64,000 bases of DNA. Origin: Hortaea werneckii (taxonomy: Eukaryota; Ascomycota; Dothideomycetes; Mycosphaerellales; Teratosphaeriaceae). Each line of letters starts with the position of its first letter. Positions within the stretch are counted from its first letter, which is position 1. The stretch lies in the NCBI GenBank assembly GCA_037044905.1, contig JBAOKB010000127.1:1-64000 (forward strand), written 5' to 3'. Below the pieces are notes generated by a model. It saw nothing but the letters and a program-made list of their open reading frames with translations. It did not search any database and was not told the origin of the DNA. This document shows positions 21,595 to 33,562 of the stretch, piece after piece. The translations under genes were made by a program, and so were the position numbers.

Positions 21595-24591
21595 TCAACC
21601 TTCATCCTGCAACAGCGCCAGATCCGGATATCTAAGATCCGCATTCTCCTCTAGGAATTCCATCCAGTGTTTTAAGAAAGTCGAGCCCCTGGAAGGAAAA
21701 GACAGAATGTTAGCCCAGTGTTACACATTTCCAGTACTAGACTGAACGTCCAAGTCCCGGTCGCCAGCTTGTCAGTGTACGACCGTTGTCGTTCTGCATC
21801 GCCCATTGGGCGGGGTTGGAACATCTGGGCATGCGGCAGGCTGTGTAACGATGATGGTCTGCTCGCTCGTGCGGAGTGGAGCTTGACGGGGGTGAGGTAT
21901 GTGTTTGTCCCACGTCCAAACAGCCCTGTCTGACAATTGCGCCACGTTGTTCTTTCGCCGCAGGGAGATGGAGAGAAGACGCTCCTGTATCTCCTCGGCA
22001 GAAGAGCGAAGAGACCGGATCGTGATTGAAAAGAAAGAGAAAAGAAAGATGGGGGGGGGGGGGGGGGGGGGGGGGGAAGGTCGACTTACTTGCTCACGAC
22101 CTCCGCGTCTCCAATCACACAGAGATGTCGTTTCGGTCTCGTCATGGCCACTGCAAGAATGGGACAAAAATCGTTAGCTAGCACTCTTGTTGATGCAGAA
22201 GAAATCCAGCGAGATGGAAAGGGACAAGTCGCACTAGAGGTATGAGGAAGAAAAAACATAAAGAAAAAACAAAAGGAGGACACAGGATGAAGACGAGGAG
22301 CTAGAAGTAGAAGAGGAAGAAGAAGAAGAAAGGGGTAAACAATGGATCAGAAGGAAGAGAAGTCCGCCCCGAGATAAAAGAAGAAGAAGGAACTGAAAAG
22401 GGGGATCGATGGTTCGAGATAAAAGGAAAGGGGAAAGACTCACCATTCAACCGCCTCCTCTCCCCCAAAAACCCCACCTCCCCCTCGGGATTACTCCGCA
22501 CCAAACTCACGACCACAGCCTCCTTCTCCCGTCCCTGAAACCCATCCACACTACCCAACTCGATGCCCCCGAACTTCTCCTTCAACAGGCCGCTGAGTAA
22601 GGCCAGTTGACCATTATACGGGGTGATGACGGCGATATCCTCGGGTTTCACACCAGACTGAATCAGGTTCCGGACGTGATACGCCACGAGCGCGGCTTCG
22701 TGAGGGTTGATTTTGGATTCGGAGAGGAGGGAGGAAGTCTTCTTCTTAGCTGACCCTGACCCTGTTCCTCCTCCCCCTCCAGTGTCGGAGGTCGCCGGCT
22801 CGTCGTCCTCGGCTTTCTCCGGGAAGTCCCCGCCCTGCGTATCCCAGAACACGAGCGGTTCGCGGGTGTCGTCCGTGTCGTGGACGGGGTAAGGGAGGTC
22901 CTTGAGTAAGCGGGTGCGGACGGATTCGGCGGCTTGAAGGCGGGAGGAGTAGAGGGCGGAGGAGGGGAAGGCCATGATGCGTTCGTGCATGCGGTATTGG
23001 GTTGTGAGCATGCGTTTGATGGCCGGGCCGTGGAGGGTCAGGAGGCGGTCGAAGAGGGTCGTTTCTAAGGAGGAGGATGAAGAGGAAGGGTTGTTGTCTT
23101 TGGGGGTTGACGGAGTAGGAGATTCGTCGTCTGCTACTGAGAGCTTCTCCACCCCATCCGTAACTTCCTCCGTACTCTTCCCTCTCTTCCCCGCCGTCTT
23201 CTTATCCTTCGCCCCCTTCCCCTCCTTCAACCCCTTCCCATTCCCCGACTTAATCGTAGGCGGCAACTGCAAATGATCACCAGCAAGGACCAACTTGCCC
23301 ACAGCCCCAACCATCACAATCGGGATCCAACACTGCGCCTCCAACGCCTGACTCGCCTCATCCACAATCACGACATCAAACTCCTCGTTCTTCAGATGAA
23401 AACTCCCCGCCCCATGCAGCGTAGACAGCACCACTTTCGAAGTCCTTAGTAACTCCGCCACCACCCGCCCCTCACGCTGGCGGTACTCCTTCCTCAACTC
23501 GCGAATCTCGTTCCAGATCCCCTTCCGCTCGCGACCGTTGCGCGTCTTGCGGATACTGGCCTGCTTGGCGTCCATTTCGGCGCGGATATCGCGGACAATG
23601 TCCGCAGCCTCGGAGGTCTTGGTCAGGACTTCGAGGGAGTGGTTCAGGACGGCGGGGAGGAGACGGGCGGGGTGGCCGAGGCGGACCATGGGGATGCCTT
23701 TGTGGGAGGAAAGCCGTTCGACGATGTTGTCGACGGAGATGTTGCTAGGTCCGCAGACGAGGATGCGTTGGTTGCGGGCGAGGAGTTGTAGGATTAGTTC
23801 GATGAGGGTGTGGGTTTTCCCTGTCCCCGGGGGACCGTGGATCAGGGAGACTTCGCGGCTGGCGAGGGTGAAGCGGATAGCTTCTTTCTGGCTGTCGTTG
23901 AGGGAAGGGTCGTTCCAGTGGATTTCTTGCTTGAGTTCTTCTTCAGCTAAGGGGGTCGGGGAGGTCTGGCCGAATAGGACTTGGGTTAGTTGGGAGTGCT
24001 CCGAAGGCTGCATCTTCTGGAGTTTGGTCATGGTGAGATTGAGACGCTTGTACGTGACATCGTTGGCCAGTTTGACACTGTTTGGAATGGGATACGGGTT
24101 CTAAGTATCAGCCTACTGCCTAGACATCCTAGACTGGTCGGCGTCATCTTGGGACGCTGTACGTACAGCCATAGCTTGCCAGCCGGTATATCCACCTCTT
24201 CCTTGTCGAGTGCCACTACAATAGCTTCCTTCTGTACTTTGGTCACCACGCCTTCAACCCCCTGCTTCTCTTTGCTTTCCCGTTCTTTCTTCTTCTCGGC
24301 GCCCTTGGGTTGTTCTGCCACCGCACAGATATCGCCAACGCGGAAGCCATGTTCGTGGAGTTCGCCGCCGCCCACTGCAGGATCGATGCCTAGCTCGAGA
24401 AGAGTTTTGCCGCCTAATCCAGTACGTTGAGAGTTGACTGCAAGATTCAGCAATGCTAGGCCCGCGCGTTGGAGGACGACTGGGGCATGAGTGGAAGTGA
24501 GCAGTTGGGTCTCTGCGAGTTCCGCCTGAAGTTCGTTGTTGAGAAGGGAGAGCTGATTGGTGGCGAAGGACGAGATGTCCGTCGCCTTCAT
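21595..24591 (-). CDS. HCS1: Hcs1/IGHMBP2-type superfamily 1 helicase
   Basis: A 5'-3' helicase of the SMUBP2/IGHMBP2 group, like yeast DNA helicase A. Four exons: 24591-24167, 24077-22444, 22150-22090 and 21688-21595, giving 737 aa. The introns are 89, 293 and 401 bases. Visible motifs are the N-terminal beta-barrel region (GVEGVVTKVQKEAIVVALD), Walker A GPPGTGKTH, motif II with DEASQ, QLPPTIKS, QYRMHERIM, VITPYNGQ, and SVDGFQGREKEAVVVSLVRSN. Splicing over the 293-base intron rebuilds RRLNVAMTRPKRHLCVIGD, the conserved motif VI. The last exon supplies the family tail FLKHWMEFLEENADLRYPD. Without splicing, the frame reads into a low-complexity Phe-rich tail that cannot be real. The start at 24591 begins MKATDISSF. 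It is divergently transcribed from the 2EXR gene. Confidence 0.92.
22051..22076. repeat. G26 homopolymer inside helicase intron
   Basis: Twenty-six consecutive G on the + strand, thus C26 in the transcript. It begins 13 bases after the donor of the last, 401-base intron of the helicase gene. Confidence 0.9.
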
Positions 24592-25043
24592 TGTTCGACT
24601 GCTATACGCAACACATAAGATACAGTCTCGTAGGATCAAGCTCGCTGGCGGCGGCGAAAGAAGTAGATGTTCTGATTGACTTCCTCCCCGCTAGCGCCAA
24701 ACAATTGCGTCATTTGCGACTTGGGAACCACCTCCGCTCTTTCACATGCAACATTCACTTTTATAGTGGTTCATCTTACCGTGCCTTCTATATTGGGAGA
24801 ACATATTCGCCACCTCATTTCCATCTCATCACTCTTGGCTTGAATCCGAATCGGATTTATTTCTCGTACGATAGGCTACATCCATCTCACCTACATCCGA
24901 TACCGGCCATTGTCGGCGTATCCTTGCCAGTCTTTCCCTTCTGCCCCATCGTCTCACTTTCGCAAGAGTTCTCGTCTTTGTATTGAAGTGTGTCTGGTTC
25001 AACATAGACCCCAAGGGCCCGGACTACTCTCTTAACAACAACC
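24592..25043. other. Divergent promoter region, helicase / 2EXR gene
   Basis: Shared upstream region of two head-to-head genes; no ORF of interest. Confidence 0.6.
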
Positions 25044-25694
25044 ATGGACTGGCCACGCTTCCCATCCCTCTCCCGTGCCAAATCCGGCCGCTGTCACCTC
25101 CTCGAGCTCCCACCCGAACTCCGCGATCTGATCTACGAATACACTCTCCAATCAGCCCCCGAATCCAATCAACTAGTAACCTTCAAACTCGACCACTACC
25201 AACGCGACACCCTCACGCAAGCCGTGCAACCACCACTACTCCGCCTGAACCGACAAATCCGGCAGGAGACCCTCCCCCTCTTCTACAGCACCCAACGCTT
25301 CATCCTGCACTCCGAAGGAACCAAAGCGGACGACGCCCGCCGCTGGCTGATGTGCAACGCGCCACACCTCCGGAGACTCCGGCAGCTCGAGATCTGGATC
25401 CGGTATACGACGCCGGCGAACCGGTTCACGTCGTCGAATGGCGCGGTGGGGATAACGATACACCGGGACCGCAACGAGGAGAGCGATGGCGGAGGATGGG
25501 AAGTGCGAGAGGATGGGTGGCGTTGGATCACCGTCGTCCGCAAACCGGCGAATCTCGAAAACGACGCCGCGTTTTTGATTCGGGAAGTGAGGAGGCTGTT
25601 GCGGGAGGAGTGGCCGGGGAAGTTGACGGCGGCGGGGTTGTTTGGGGTCCTGGTGGATTTGAGGGAGGGGTATGTGAAGGAGAAGATGGGGTGA
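25044..25694 (+). CDS. 2EXR / F-box-like domain protein
   Basis: A 216-aa intronless protein whose N-terminal third carries the fungal 2EXR pattern: HLLELPPELRDLIYEYTL at about residues 18-35, followed by LLRLNRQIRQETLPLFY at about 63-80. These short helical motifs resemble an F-box and are abundant in filamentous ascomycetes; their biochemical role is not established. The C-terminal part has a Trp/Arg-rich strand region and ends KEKMG. There is no signal peptide or membrane segment. A second member of the family lies at 45332. The start ATG follows a short leader in the divergent promoter with the helicase gene. Confidence 0.82.
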   Translation: MDWPRFPSLSRAKSGRCHLLELPPELRDLIYEYTLQSAPESNQLVTFKLDHYQRDTLTQAVQPPLLRLNRQIRQETLPLFYSTQRFILHSEGTKADDARRWLMCNAPHLRRLRQLEIWIRYTTPANRFTSSNGAVGITIHRDRNEESDGGGWEVREDGWRWITVVRKPANLENDAAFLIREVRRLLREEWPGKLTAAGLFGVLVDLREGYVKEKMG

Positions 25695-26836
25695 GGGGTT
25701 CTGTTGGAGGGAGCGGGGGTTTTGATTATGTTAGGTGCAACTTGAGCTCTTGGGGTCTGAGATATTTTCCTTGGGTACGCAAGTTGCGACTGGGGTATAT
25801 CTAGGCATCTAATTTATTTTCATTCCTTTTTTTTTTTTAACTTTCGTTTTTCTCCCCTCTTCCTTCCCTTCCTGTTTTTTTTTTTTTTTTTTTTTTTTAA
25901 TCCTCTTCTTGATTGCCTTTGAAACGGCACTTCTAAAAGAGAAAAGGGGTAATGAAAAGTTTCCACTGCTCTTCTCCTGCAGGGTGAGAGAATAAAATTT
26001 AATAAGAAGCGAAAAGATGCGAAAAGAAAGAAAGTAATGGCCAAAATAGGATCTCAAAGTGACACCCGTATTAAGGCACGGAGATGACATGAAGGAATGA
26101 TTGATGCGGCTCACTTCTATCAGTGAGAATTCCTTCACAACGAACAGCACTCCATTCGCCATCTGCCCGTTCCTTTACAAAAAGACAAAGATCCAAAAAC
26201 ACCCCGAGCCCACAAAACGAACGCCCTTTATCCCAGTATGCCAGCCCCCGGACAGAAAACGAAAACCTCCCCCCGAAAAAAGAAATCCCGAAAAAGAAAA
26301 AGGAAGGTAATGAGTATGGTATCCGCCAAAGATCCACCAAAAGCTCCTGTAATCCCCTCCCCAGTAATAAAAAGAGAAGAACACCAGCGCTAAAAAGAGA
26401 CACGCCCGTCCACAAAAAAAGACAAAGAAAAAAAAAAGAGCGCAAGAAAAATGGGAGGAGAGCCAGTGTGGCTCTTTCCACCTTTCGTCTCCACCTTGTC
26501 GTCTCTTCCTCCTTCTCTCTCCTCCTGCAGCTTCACGCCCTGCACATCCTCCTCCTCCTTCTTCTTCTTCGCCTTCGCCGTCGCCTTGTCCGTCTCTCTC
26601 CGCGTGTACAAGGCGAGGGAAGGGAGGGTCTCCGAGCTCTCGGTTTTAGTATTCCAATCTTCCTTTTCCAAATCCGATCTCTTTCTAGCCCGTAGCAGTC
26701 CGCTGCGCTGCCACGCAAAGCAAGATTTCGCGATTTGTTCTTCCCCTTTTCTCCCCCCCCGCTCCGATCCTCTCTTTCGAAAAAAACTCTGAAACCCCCC
26801 AAATGGCCCTTTTTCCCCCCAATCGTGGTGGAGAGC
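25695..26836. other. Intergenic between convergent genes
   Basis: Convergent 3' flanks, about 1.1 kb and of low complexity. T12 lies at 25827-25838 and T24 at 25875-25898, followed by an A/C-rich stretch (about 26160-26460) and a CT-rich stretch (about 26460-26790). Long low-complexity ORFs here are compositional artefacts. No gene is supported. Confidence 0.55.
25875..25898. repeat. T24 homopolymer
   Basis: Twenty-four consecutive T, shortly after the stop of the 2EXR gene, in the shared 3' flank of two convergent genes. Confidence 0.9.
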
Positions 26837-27938
26837 TTAAGCAGCAGCACCACCACCACCAGCAGCGAAAACAGCATTCTCCCTCAAATCCCTTACAAGT
26901 TCCGCGACATTATTCAGATGCCTCCCCAATAATTTCTGCTTCTCCTCCGTCGTAAGGCAAACCCTCTTGATCTCCTCCTCCTCACCCTCCCCGCCACCAC
27001 CTATCAACCAATTCGGTGAGGAGGCTTCGCTGTCGCCCGAATGCGTCCGGGCATGATTCTGCTCGTGGCTGTGAAGGAGCTTGTCCCTCTGCTGCTGTTG
27101 CTGCTGCTGATGATATAAGCCCGTATTCGGCGCGGAAGAAGGCGAAGAAGAGGAAGCCGGGTTTGCGAGGGGGGAGGACTCAGGCATAAGATAAAAATAC
27201 AGAAACTCCAGGGTCCGCATCTTGACATCCTGGCGCGTAGCGCGTGACTTGAACAGACTCGTGACGGTGCCCAGGCCATCGAGGGATTCGAAAGCGCGGG
27301 TATTCCGGGGACAGTCGAGCATAGCTGTGACGAGAACAAGTAAAGTTTGGGCTTGGATGGAGGAAGGGTTGGAGGGGTCCAGGAGGTCGAGGAGCAGGTT
27401 CATGGCGTCCTGGCGGGCGAAGAGGGTGCGGCTGGGGGGGTGCAGGAGGAGGATGCCTTGTAAGAGGGAGGTGGTGGAGAGGATGAGGCTGTTGGTTTGG
27501 GAGGAGGTGGAGGGGTGGCCCATGAGGGTTGTGAGGGTTTCGAGGAGGCGGGAGGCGACTGGCGAGTGATTATCGTCAGCAAGTGTATTTGGAGGGGGGG
27601 GATGGAATGATACGGAAGATAGTTGGAGGAGGAAGGGGGAGGTGATTGGACATACCATTCCATCGGAAGCCTTCCTGTAGCCGGAAGAACTCGCGGAAAG
27701 CGGCATCGCGGCGGAGATCGACTAAGCGTTTCGGCTGGCCAGGAGGGAGGGAAGGATCGGGGTGGGAGATGTCGGATCGGGTGCGTTTGTGCGGACTCAG
27801 GCGTTTATTGTTGGAATGATTCGCATTGGAGAGGCAGACTTGGGCGAGTAAGCCTTCAATCTGTCGGAGACCTTTCCGGGTTCGGGCGGGATCACGGGAG
27901 GAGAGGTTGTCGAAGGATAGGGTGAGGAGGTTTTCCAT
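26837..27938 (-). CDS. cdc14: Cdc14-like septation initiation network protein
   Basis: Homologue of the fission-yeast SIN component Cdc14 (partner of the Sid1 kinase), not of the Cdc14 phosphatase. It would act at the spindle pole body to time septum formation. Exons 27938-27656 and 27558-26837 around a 97-base intron (GTATGT...CGCCAG); 334 aa. The N-terminus MENLLTLSFDNLSSRDPARTRKGLRQIEGLLA matches the start of the Pfam CDC14 family. Helical repeats follow (LFARQDAMNLLLDLLDP, TLLVLVTAMLDCPRNTRAFE, and RTLEFLYFYLMPES). The C-terminal helix is KQKLLGRHLNNVAELVRDL. A Gln/His-rich linker (polyQ near 27097-27115) separates the repeats from that helix. Both the splice and the family assignment are well supported by motif continuity. 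Confidence 0.88.
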
Positions 27939-29296
27939 CGCCGATGAGGTGGGTGGCGATAGTGGTGAGGATGTATGAAGATATGATTATCGGACCGTGC
28001 AACGTAGTGCGACGGGGGAACACGACGTAATGCGATCACACGCGAAACCGACAAAGTTATCGGAAATTGAGATGATGAGTAGTGTGGATACAGTATCTAC
28101 AAATAGGTAGGACATAGATAGTATGTAGGTAGTGTCAGCTCAAGATAGGAAAGCTTTCCATCCGTCTCTGTTTGTGGAAAGCGTTACGGTTGTAAACTTT
28201 GCTGCTCGGTCCGGTTGGCTGAGCAACATGACCTCACCTAGGTACTTACATACGTCCACTTTGTCCACCTCTGTTCAAGACACCCATACTACATACCTAC
28301 ATAGTATGCAATGCGGTCCTGGTACAGCTTCAGGCCATACATTGATACCAGGTGTATGTGCCCTGCGCACATATTGGAATGTATGTGTCCTGCGCACATC
28401 GTCCAAGCACTAGGAGGTAGTAGTGCGGTACTTAGCACCAGATGATCCCGTCTTGTCGGCAACCGATGGCTCTTCAATCCCTTCACTCTTCATCCCCAAC
28501 CTGGACCGTAGGCCGCCATGGTAAGTGGCGAGAGATCTTCACAGTCGCCTTCACTGTCCAGATCGATGTGACTGAAAAGCAACAGAAATCGACTCTGCAT
28601 CTCCTGGCGGAATTCCCCGCGTTTCCTAATCCGGGCTTCAATCCACTCCACATTCAAAAAGCCTGGCCCATTCGTCACAATGTGCTTCCAGAATCATGGC
28701 CTCTAATCTGGCCACCCCATCAGACCCTCCTCGGATTGCTCTTCTACTGGTATCTACCGTCCGTTAAACTGTCATTCCCCAGAGATCGACACACCCGTCC
28801 GTCCGCTAACCCTCCAACTGTAACTCTAAATCCTCTCCAGACCGAGGTCCAAGGCAGTGGATTTGGCATGCACCAATCATCACCCTAGACTGACCTCAAG
28901 GCAGCCTGCTCTAGATGGGACACTCACCGAATAGGATTCGCTGTGGCTGCATGCCCATCACACTGGTAGTCCTCAAATAGTATCGGAAAGTTCCTGACGA
29001 CAGTCACTTGTCGATTTGAGTTTATGCCTGGTTCATGGTTTGAGAAAGCCAATGGCCATCATGTGGACTGGCTATTGCAGATCCTCGCAACTGAACTTCG
29101 TTCTAACGAAAGGCAAGCACTTCACTTCCGAGGAATGATAACCTTAACCTTTCTCCACAGGTGAGGAGATGTAGGTATGGGGTAAGTGTATATCTATTCA
29201 GTACTCCGAGCTACTTGCCCTAATTTCTGTTTAACCATCTCATCCCATCTTTCGGCCATTCGGGAACGGACTCCACCAAGTCATTCACTAGCAATC
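27939..29296. other. Divergent promoter, cdc14 / lipase
   Basis: A 1.36-kb upstream region of two divergent genes. It holds many CTA/TAGGT-type motifs and a pair of 19-base near-identical repeats at 28354-28399. A 148-codon ORF at 28442 has no recognisable features and is not called. Confidence 0.5.
28354..28399. repeat. Paired 19-base direct repeats with internal dyad
   Basis: GTATGTGCCCTGCGCACAT at 28354-28372 and the same with one C-to-T change at 28381-28399, period 27 bases. Each unit contains a TGTG...CACA dyad, so it could be a paired binding site or a local duplication. Confidence 0.8.
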
Positions 29297-31050
29297 ATGT
29301 CTCGTTTACTCAGCACCACTTTCCTCGCCGCCCTTCTCACGTCCTCCTCCCTCGCCACCCCAACCCCAGTAGATAAATCTCCCGCCAAAGTCGTCCAAGC
29401 ACGACAAGACTCCAAAATCACCGATGGCAGCCAACTCGCTGCAGCCATCTCCAGCTTCCCCGCCGACCTATCCTCCATCGCAGCCGGGATCAGCGTGGGC
29501 GAAGCCATCCTAACCAACATTGTGCCCGCTCCAGGACCATCCTCCATCCCCCAACTAGCCTCAGAATTCAGCAAAATCATCTCCACCGACCCAGCCGACA
29601 TTTTCGAATCCGGGGCGGAAATCCTCCTAAACGGCTTCGCGGGCTCCGACTACGCGAACCTCATCAACTCCTACCTATTCGAAAGCTCCACCAACAACCT
29701 CAACCTGATCCCACCCGCTAAACCCATCTACCCGCGCGCCTCACCGGCCGACGCACCGTACTCCCTCTCCGAGTCCGACCTGCGCAAAGCAATCTACATC
29801 CCCCCCGGATTCACCTATGGTCGGGTCCCCCCCGTCATATTCCTTCCCGGGACAGCAGCACTCGCCGGTCAGAATTTCGGACCGAATTATGGGAAATTGC
29901 TTAAGGATAGGAAAGTGGCGGATCCCGTGTATGTCAATATTCCGAATGAGAATCTGGGGGATATCCAGGTCGCGGCGGAATATGCGGCGTATGCGGTGAA
30001 TTATATTTCGGGGATTAGTGGGGGGAGGAATGTAAGTTTTTCTCTTTTTTTTTTTTTGCTCTCTTTTTTCTTTTTGCGTTCATTGCTTTTTGGAGGGTTC
30101 ATCTTTCTACTTTGGGCTTTCCTTTTCATTTCTTTGTTTTCCCCTTCCTTCCCGGGGGGCCCTGGGTGAAAGGTGTCTCCCTCCTGGGATACATCAGCGT
30201 ACCATTTTCTTTTTCCCCTATCATCTCGCCGTGAAATGTTTTGACATTCGCTTGAGAACCAGGCCTAAAAGGAAGAGACGAGAGAAAAAAACAAATAAAG
30301 AAAACTATAAAAACCATCCTGCTCCACCTGGGAAGCGAAGACCAAGAGAAACAAAAGACTGACACTTAGATTAAACAAAAGGTCTCCACAATCTCCTGGT
30401 CCGCCGGCTCCCTCGACGGCCAATGGGCACTAAAATACTGGCCCTCGACCCGCCAACACCTCAGCAACGCCATCCGCATCTCACCCGACCACCACGGCAC
30501 CATCCTCGCCCAGCTCCTCTGCCCGGGCTTCGAAACCCCGGGCTGCACCCCCGCCATCGCGCAACAAAACTACAACTCCACCTTCATCGCCACCTTACGC
30601 AACAACGGCGGCGATAGCGCCTACGTCCCCACAACCAACATCTACAGCATCTTCGACGAAATCGTGCAACCGCAACAGGACCCCAACGCCTCCGGGTCGC
30701 TGAACGACGCCCGCGGCGTCGGCGTCTCGAATGTCGAGTTGCAGAACATCTGCACCGCGGCCTTACCAGGCGGGACGCCCAACAACGACCACGAAGGGGT
30801 TCTGTACAACGCCTTAGCCTACGCTTTAGCGATCGATGCGCTCACGCACCCCGGCGAGCCGGGGAAAGTGGAAAGAGTAGATGCGCAAGCGGAATGCGCG
30901 AAGTTCGCGGCTGATGGACTGAGTTTGGCGGATGTGCTGGCGACGCATGCGTTGATCCCGCTTGCGGTCGGGAATGTGTTGGCGTATCAGCCGAAAGTGG
31001 CGATGGAGCCGCCGATTAGGGGGTATGCGAGGAAGGATATCCCGGGGTGA
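29297..31050 (+). CDS. Secreted CalB-type lipase
   Basis: An alpha/beta hydrolase of the Candida antarctica lipase B family, expected to hydrolyse esters or triglycerides outside the cell. Exons 29297-30031 and 30370-31050 give 471 aa. The 338-base T-rich intron (GTAAGT...CTTAG) keeps phase. A signal peptide is visible (MSRLLSTTFLAALLTSSSLA). The oxyanion region has IFLPGTAALAGQ. The nucleophile is Ser256 in SWSAG, replacing the TWSQG of CalB. The acid is Asp341 in TTNIYSIFDEIVQPQ and the base His386 in NNDHEGVL. SPDHHGTIL and LRNNGG also match CalB motifs. An N-terminal extension of over 100 residues precedes the hydrolase core and has no CalB counterpart. It is divergent from the cdc14 gene. 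An upstream in-frame ATG at 29186 would bury the signal peptide, so 29297 is preferred. Confidence 0.88.
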
Positions 31051-33562
31051 GGGGGGGAGATTGGACGGTGAGGAAAGGGGAGAAAGGGGAGGTGGAATGT
31101 TCGGGGGGGGGGATGGGGGGATGGGGTTTGTGAGGAGTACTTTTGCCCCCCCTTGTAGGGCCTTTGTCGATGGGAGAGGAGGACGAGGGTTCGTGTGGAG
31201 TAGCCTTGTTGGATTGGTATATCCCTTTGTTTCGGTTTCCTCTTTTGCTGTCTTGTCTTCGTCTTCTTCTTCTCCCTTTCTTTCTTCCCTCTATCCACGT
31301 TGCTTTCTTTCTTTCCTCGCAAGCCCTCTGCGACCAAGTCTTTCCCTCTTTTGGATCAATAGCGTAGCCATTTCCAGCTCCTGCCTAGTCTACAAAGGTG
31401 TAGGACCTCTTGGAGGGGGAGAATGTGACTAGGAAATTGATTTTTTTCCGTTCTCGAAGACGATCCTATTCATCATCCGAGTTACGATATACATGCCTGC
31501 AACTTGGTCTAAGGCTTGCAAAGAGGTAGTACGTAGGGTGTCATTAAGCCTTAGTCGGTCTTACATTACAGTGAGTGAGATTAACATCTGTCGTGGCAAG
31601 AGACTAGGCATTTCTTCCAGGCACCTGTACTACCCTTCTTTTCGGCGCCCTCTTGACTATGCCGTGGACTTCCCGCGGGAGTCTGAAAAGATTGCGGTTA
31701 GCAAGAAGGGTGTCCAGAAACGGGGAATGCATCACGTTGCTAGATGCTACAACGGTTGAGTGGACGCTAAGGAAGTAATGAGATGCTCGTCCACTTTCTT
31801 CCGCAGGAAAATGATTAAAACCTTACTCCGAATCTAGGGTCTGCATCCTAGTAGATCGCCACAACATGTCGGTAGACAACTCGGTCGACAGCTGATCGGG
31901 CGGCTATTGAAATGCAGTGGCACAGCACCAGAGTCGCCGAGAGTCGTTATGTCAACCAAGAATTTTTGTTTTAATGCTTCAAAGACCGGAAGCCAGTGGG
32001 CGAACGGAAGCAAGTGGAGGATGTCAATCGGTATACTGTAGGCTCAGGGAGCCCAGCGTTACATGGCAAAAGAAGCACAATTGCCGGTCGGCGATTGCTT
32101 TTGCTTGGCCTGCTTCAGCGATGCAGAGCCGCAGATAGAAAAGCTTGTCTTTGAGGATCCATGAAAAGCTTGGACTGAGATACACGAAGGATGTCCTCAT
32201 CAGAAAAACGGCGTATCGACGGGTGTAACTAGACTGCTGCAGTGGATAGGGACCTGGACTGTCTAATGCCACGCAAATGCCACGTGCAAGATGGTCGTTT
32301 ATGTTGTCTATAGTACACTCGCTACGACACAGGGAGATAGGCAGCTGCCGTTGCTAGTAGTGACTTGGAACGCATCGTCTCCAGTTTTCCAAATCGTATC
32401 CGGGTGCCTTTGGAGGGGAGAGAAAACAGAGTAAGATGATGCTATACCATCTCCGCCTAAATGACTCGCCAGGCTCGCCCCCGCATTCCCCCGAAGACCT
32501 CGTGCCGGAGTCCTGATTCCGATCAAGCTTGGTTAAGCCATCATCCCAATACTGGTATTATGAACAAGCACTGATTCACTTTTCGGCCGGGATGCCGGCA
32601 GAGCCGCAACAAGTACGAAGGACATCACCAGTCGCGACGGCAAAAGCGGCTCGGCGGTGAAATTATACAGATGCGGAGTGCCCCAAAGACCTTCTGCCCG
32701 CACATGGAGAAATTCCTACCACCCAGAAAACCAGAATTCCCCCGAACCGCACAATCCACTACCTTTACCACGACGACGTCGGCCCAGACCATGCGGCTCT
32801 GTCTACATATTGATCCTTGACTAGCTAACCTGACCGCCGCTACCCGCCTTGGCTACACGCTAAGTCCGAGCCGGCGGTGCATGAGACAGCCTCAAAACGA
32901 AATTCCCATAGGAAACAGTCCAAGTGAGCCGCATGTTGTTGAGTCAAAGCCCGGCCGCCCGCCGTCCACCCGCCCCAGAAACGGTGCGGACGTGGAGATA
33001 AGGGGACCATGGAGAAAAAAATGGATGGAGCCCTCCAGACAGCAGTGGATGGGACGCCCTCTGATTCGAGGAAAAACCCCACATCCACATTCTTCCGCCA
33101 CTTACAGTTCCCCAGTTGGGCAGAGGTGTGGAGTCTCCACAAGTTTCCTTTCTTCTTGCCCTTTCGGGCTTGACTGATCTGGCGGAAAAGCGTTGCATGC
33201 GGTGCGGTAAAGGCCGGGGTTGCAGATTGCGGACCTTCGTTACCGAACTAAAATGCAACAGGGAGATATGGGATCGCCTGGACTAGATACCGGAAACCCA
33301 CCTCTTTAGTGCGGCGCTGTGGGGTTTTGTTGGAGTTAAGTTCCTTGCCACGGTGGAATCGTTTTAAAAGGGAACGTTGTCTGCCTCTTTCCTCTATCCT
33401 CTACCCCCATCCCCTCTCCTCACTCTCTCCAGACGCCGATCGGTTTTGATAATCCTTGTTCGTCCTTCTCCGCTTACACTTGACCTTCTCGTGTGCAACA
33501 GCACTTGGAACTCCTCGTCGACCTGAAAGGCGAGGGAAACCCAACCCTCCACACCCACCACC
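31051..33562. other. Intergenic, 2.5 kb
   Basis: No supportable gene, RNA or repeat. The last 200 bases look like the MFS gene promoter. Confidence 0.5.
33362..33430 (+). promoter_or_regulatory. Probable core promoter of MFS gene
   Basis: A TTTTAAAAG element at 33362-33370 is followed by a nearly pure CT tract at 33381-33430, about 130 bases before the ATG. CT tracts upstream of start sites are typical of strongly expressed filamentous-fungal genes. Confidence 0.35.

Noticed and set aside
22301..22443. Direct read-through of the helicase frame past 22443 into a Phe-rich tail
   Set aside because: It would delete helicase motif VI; the GTGAGT donor and downstream exons restore it exactly.
26123..26695. 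Long low-complexity ORFs on both strands in the convergent 3' region
   Set aside because: Produced by A/C-rich and CT-rich tracts; translation is Lys/Arg or Leu/Ser runs.
28442..28888. 148-codon ORF upstream of the lipase gene
   Set aside because: No family features, sits in a divergent promoter, and codon use is unlike the neighbouring genes.
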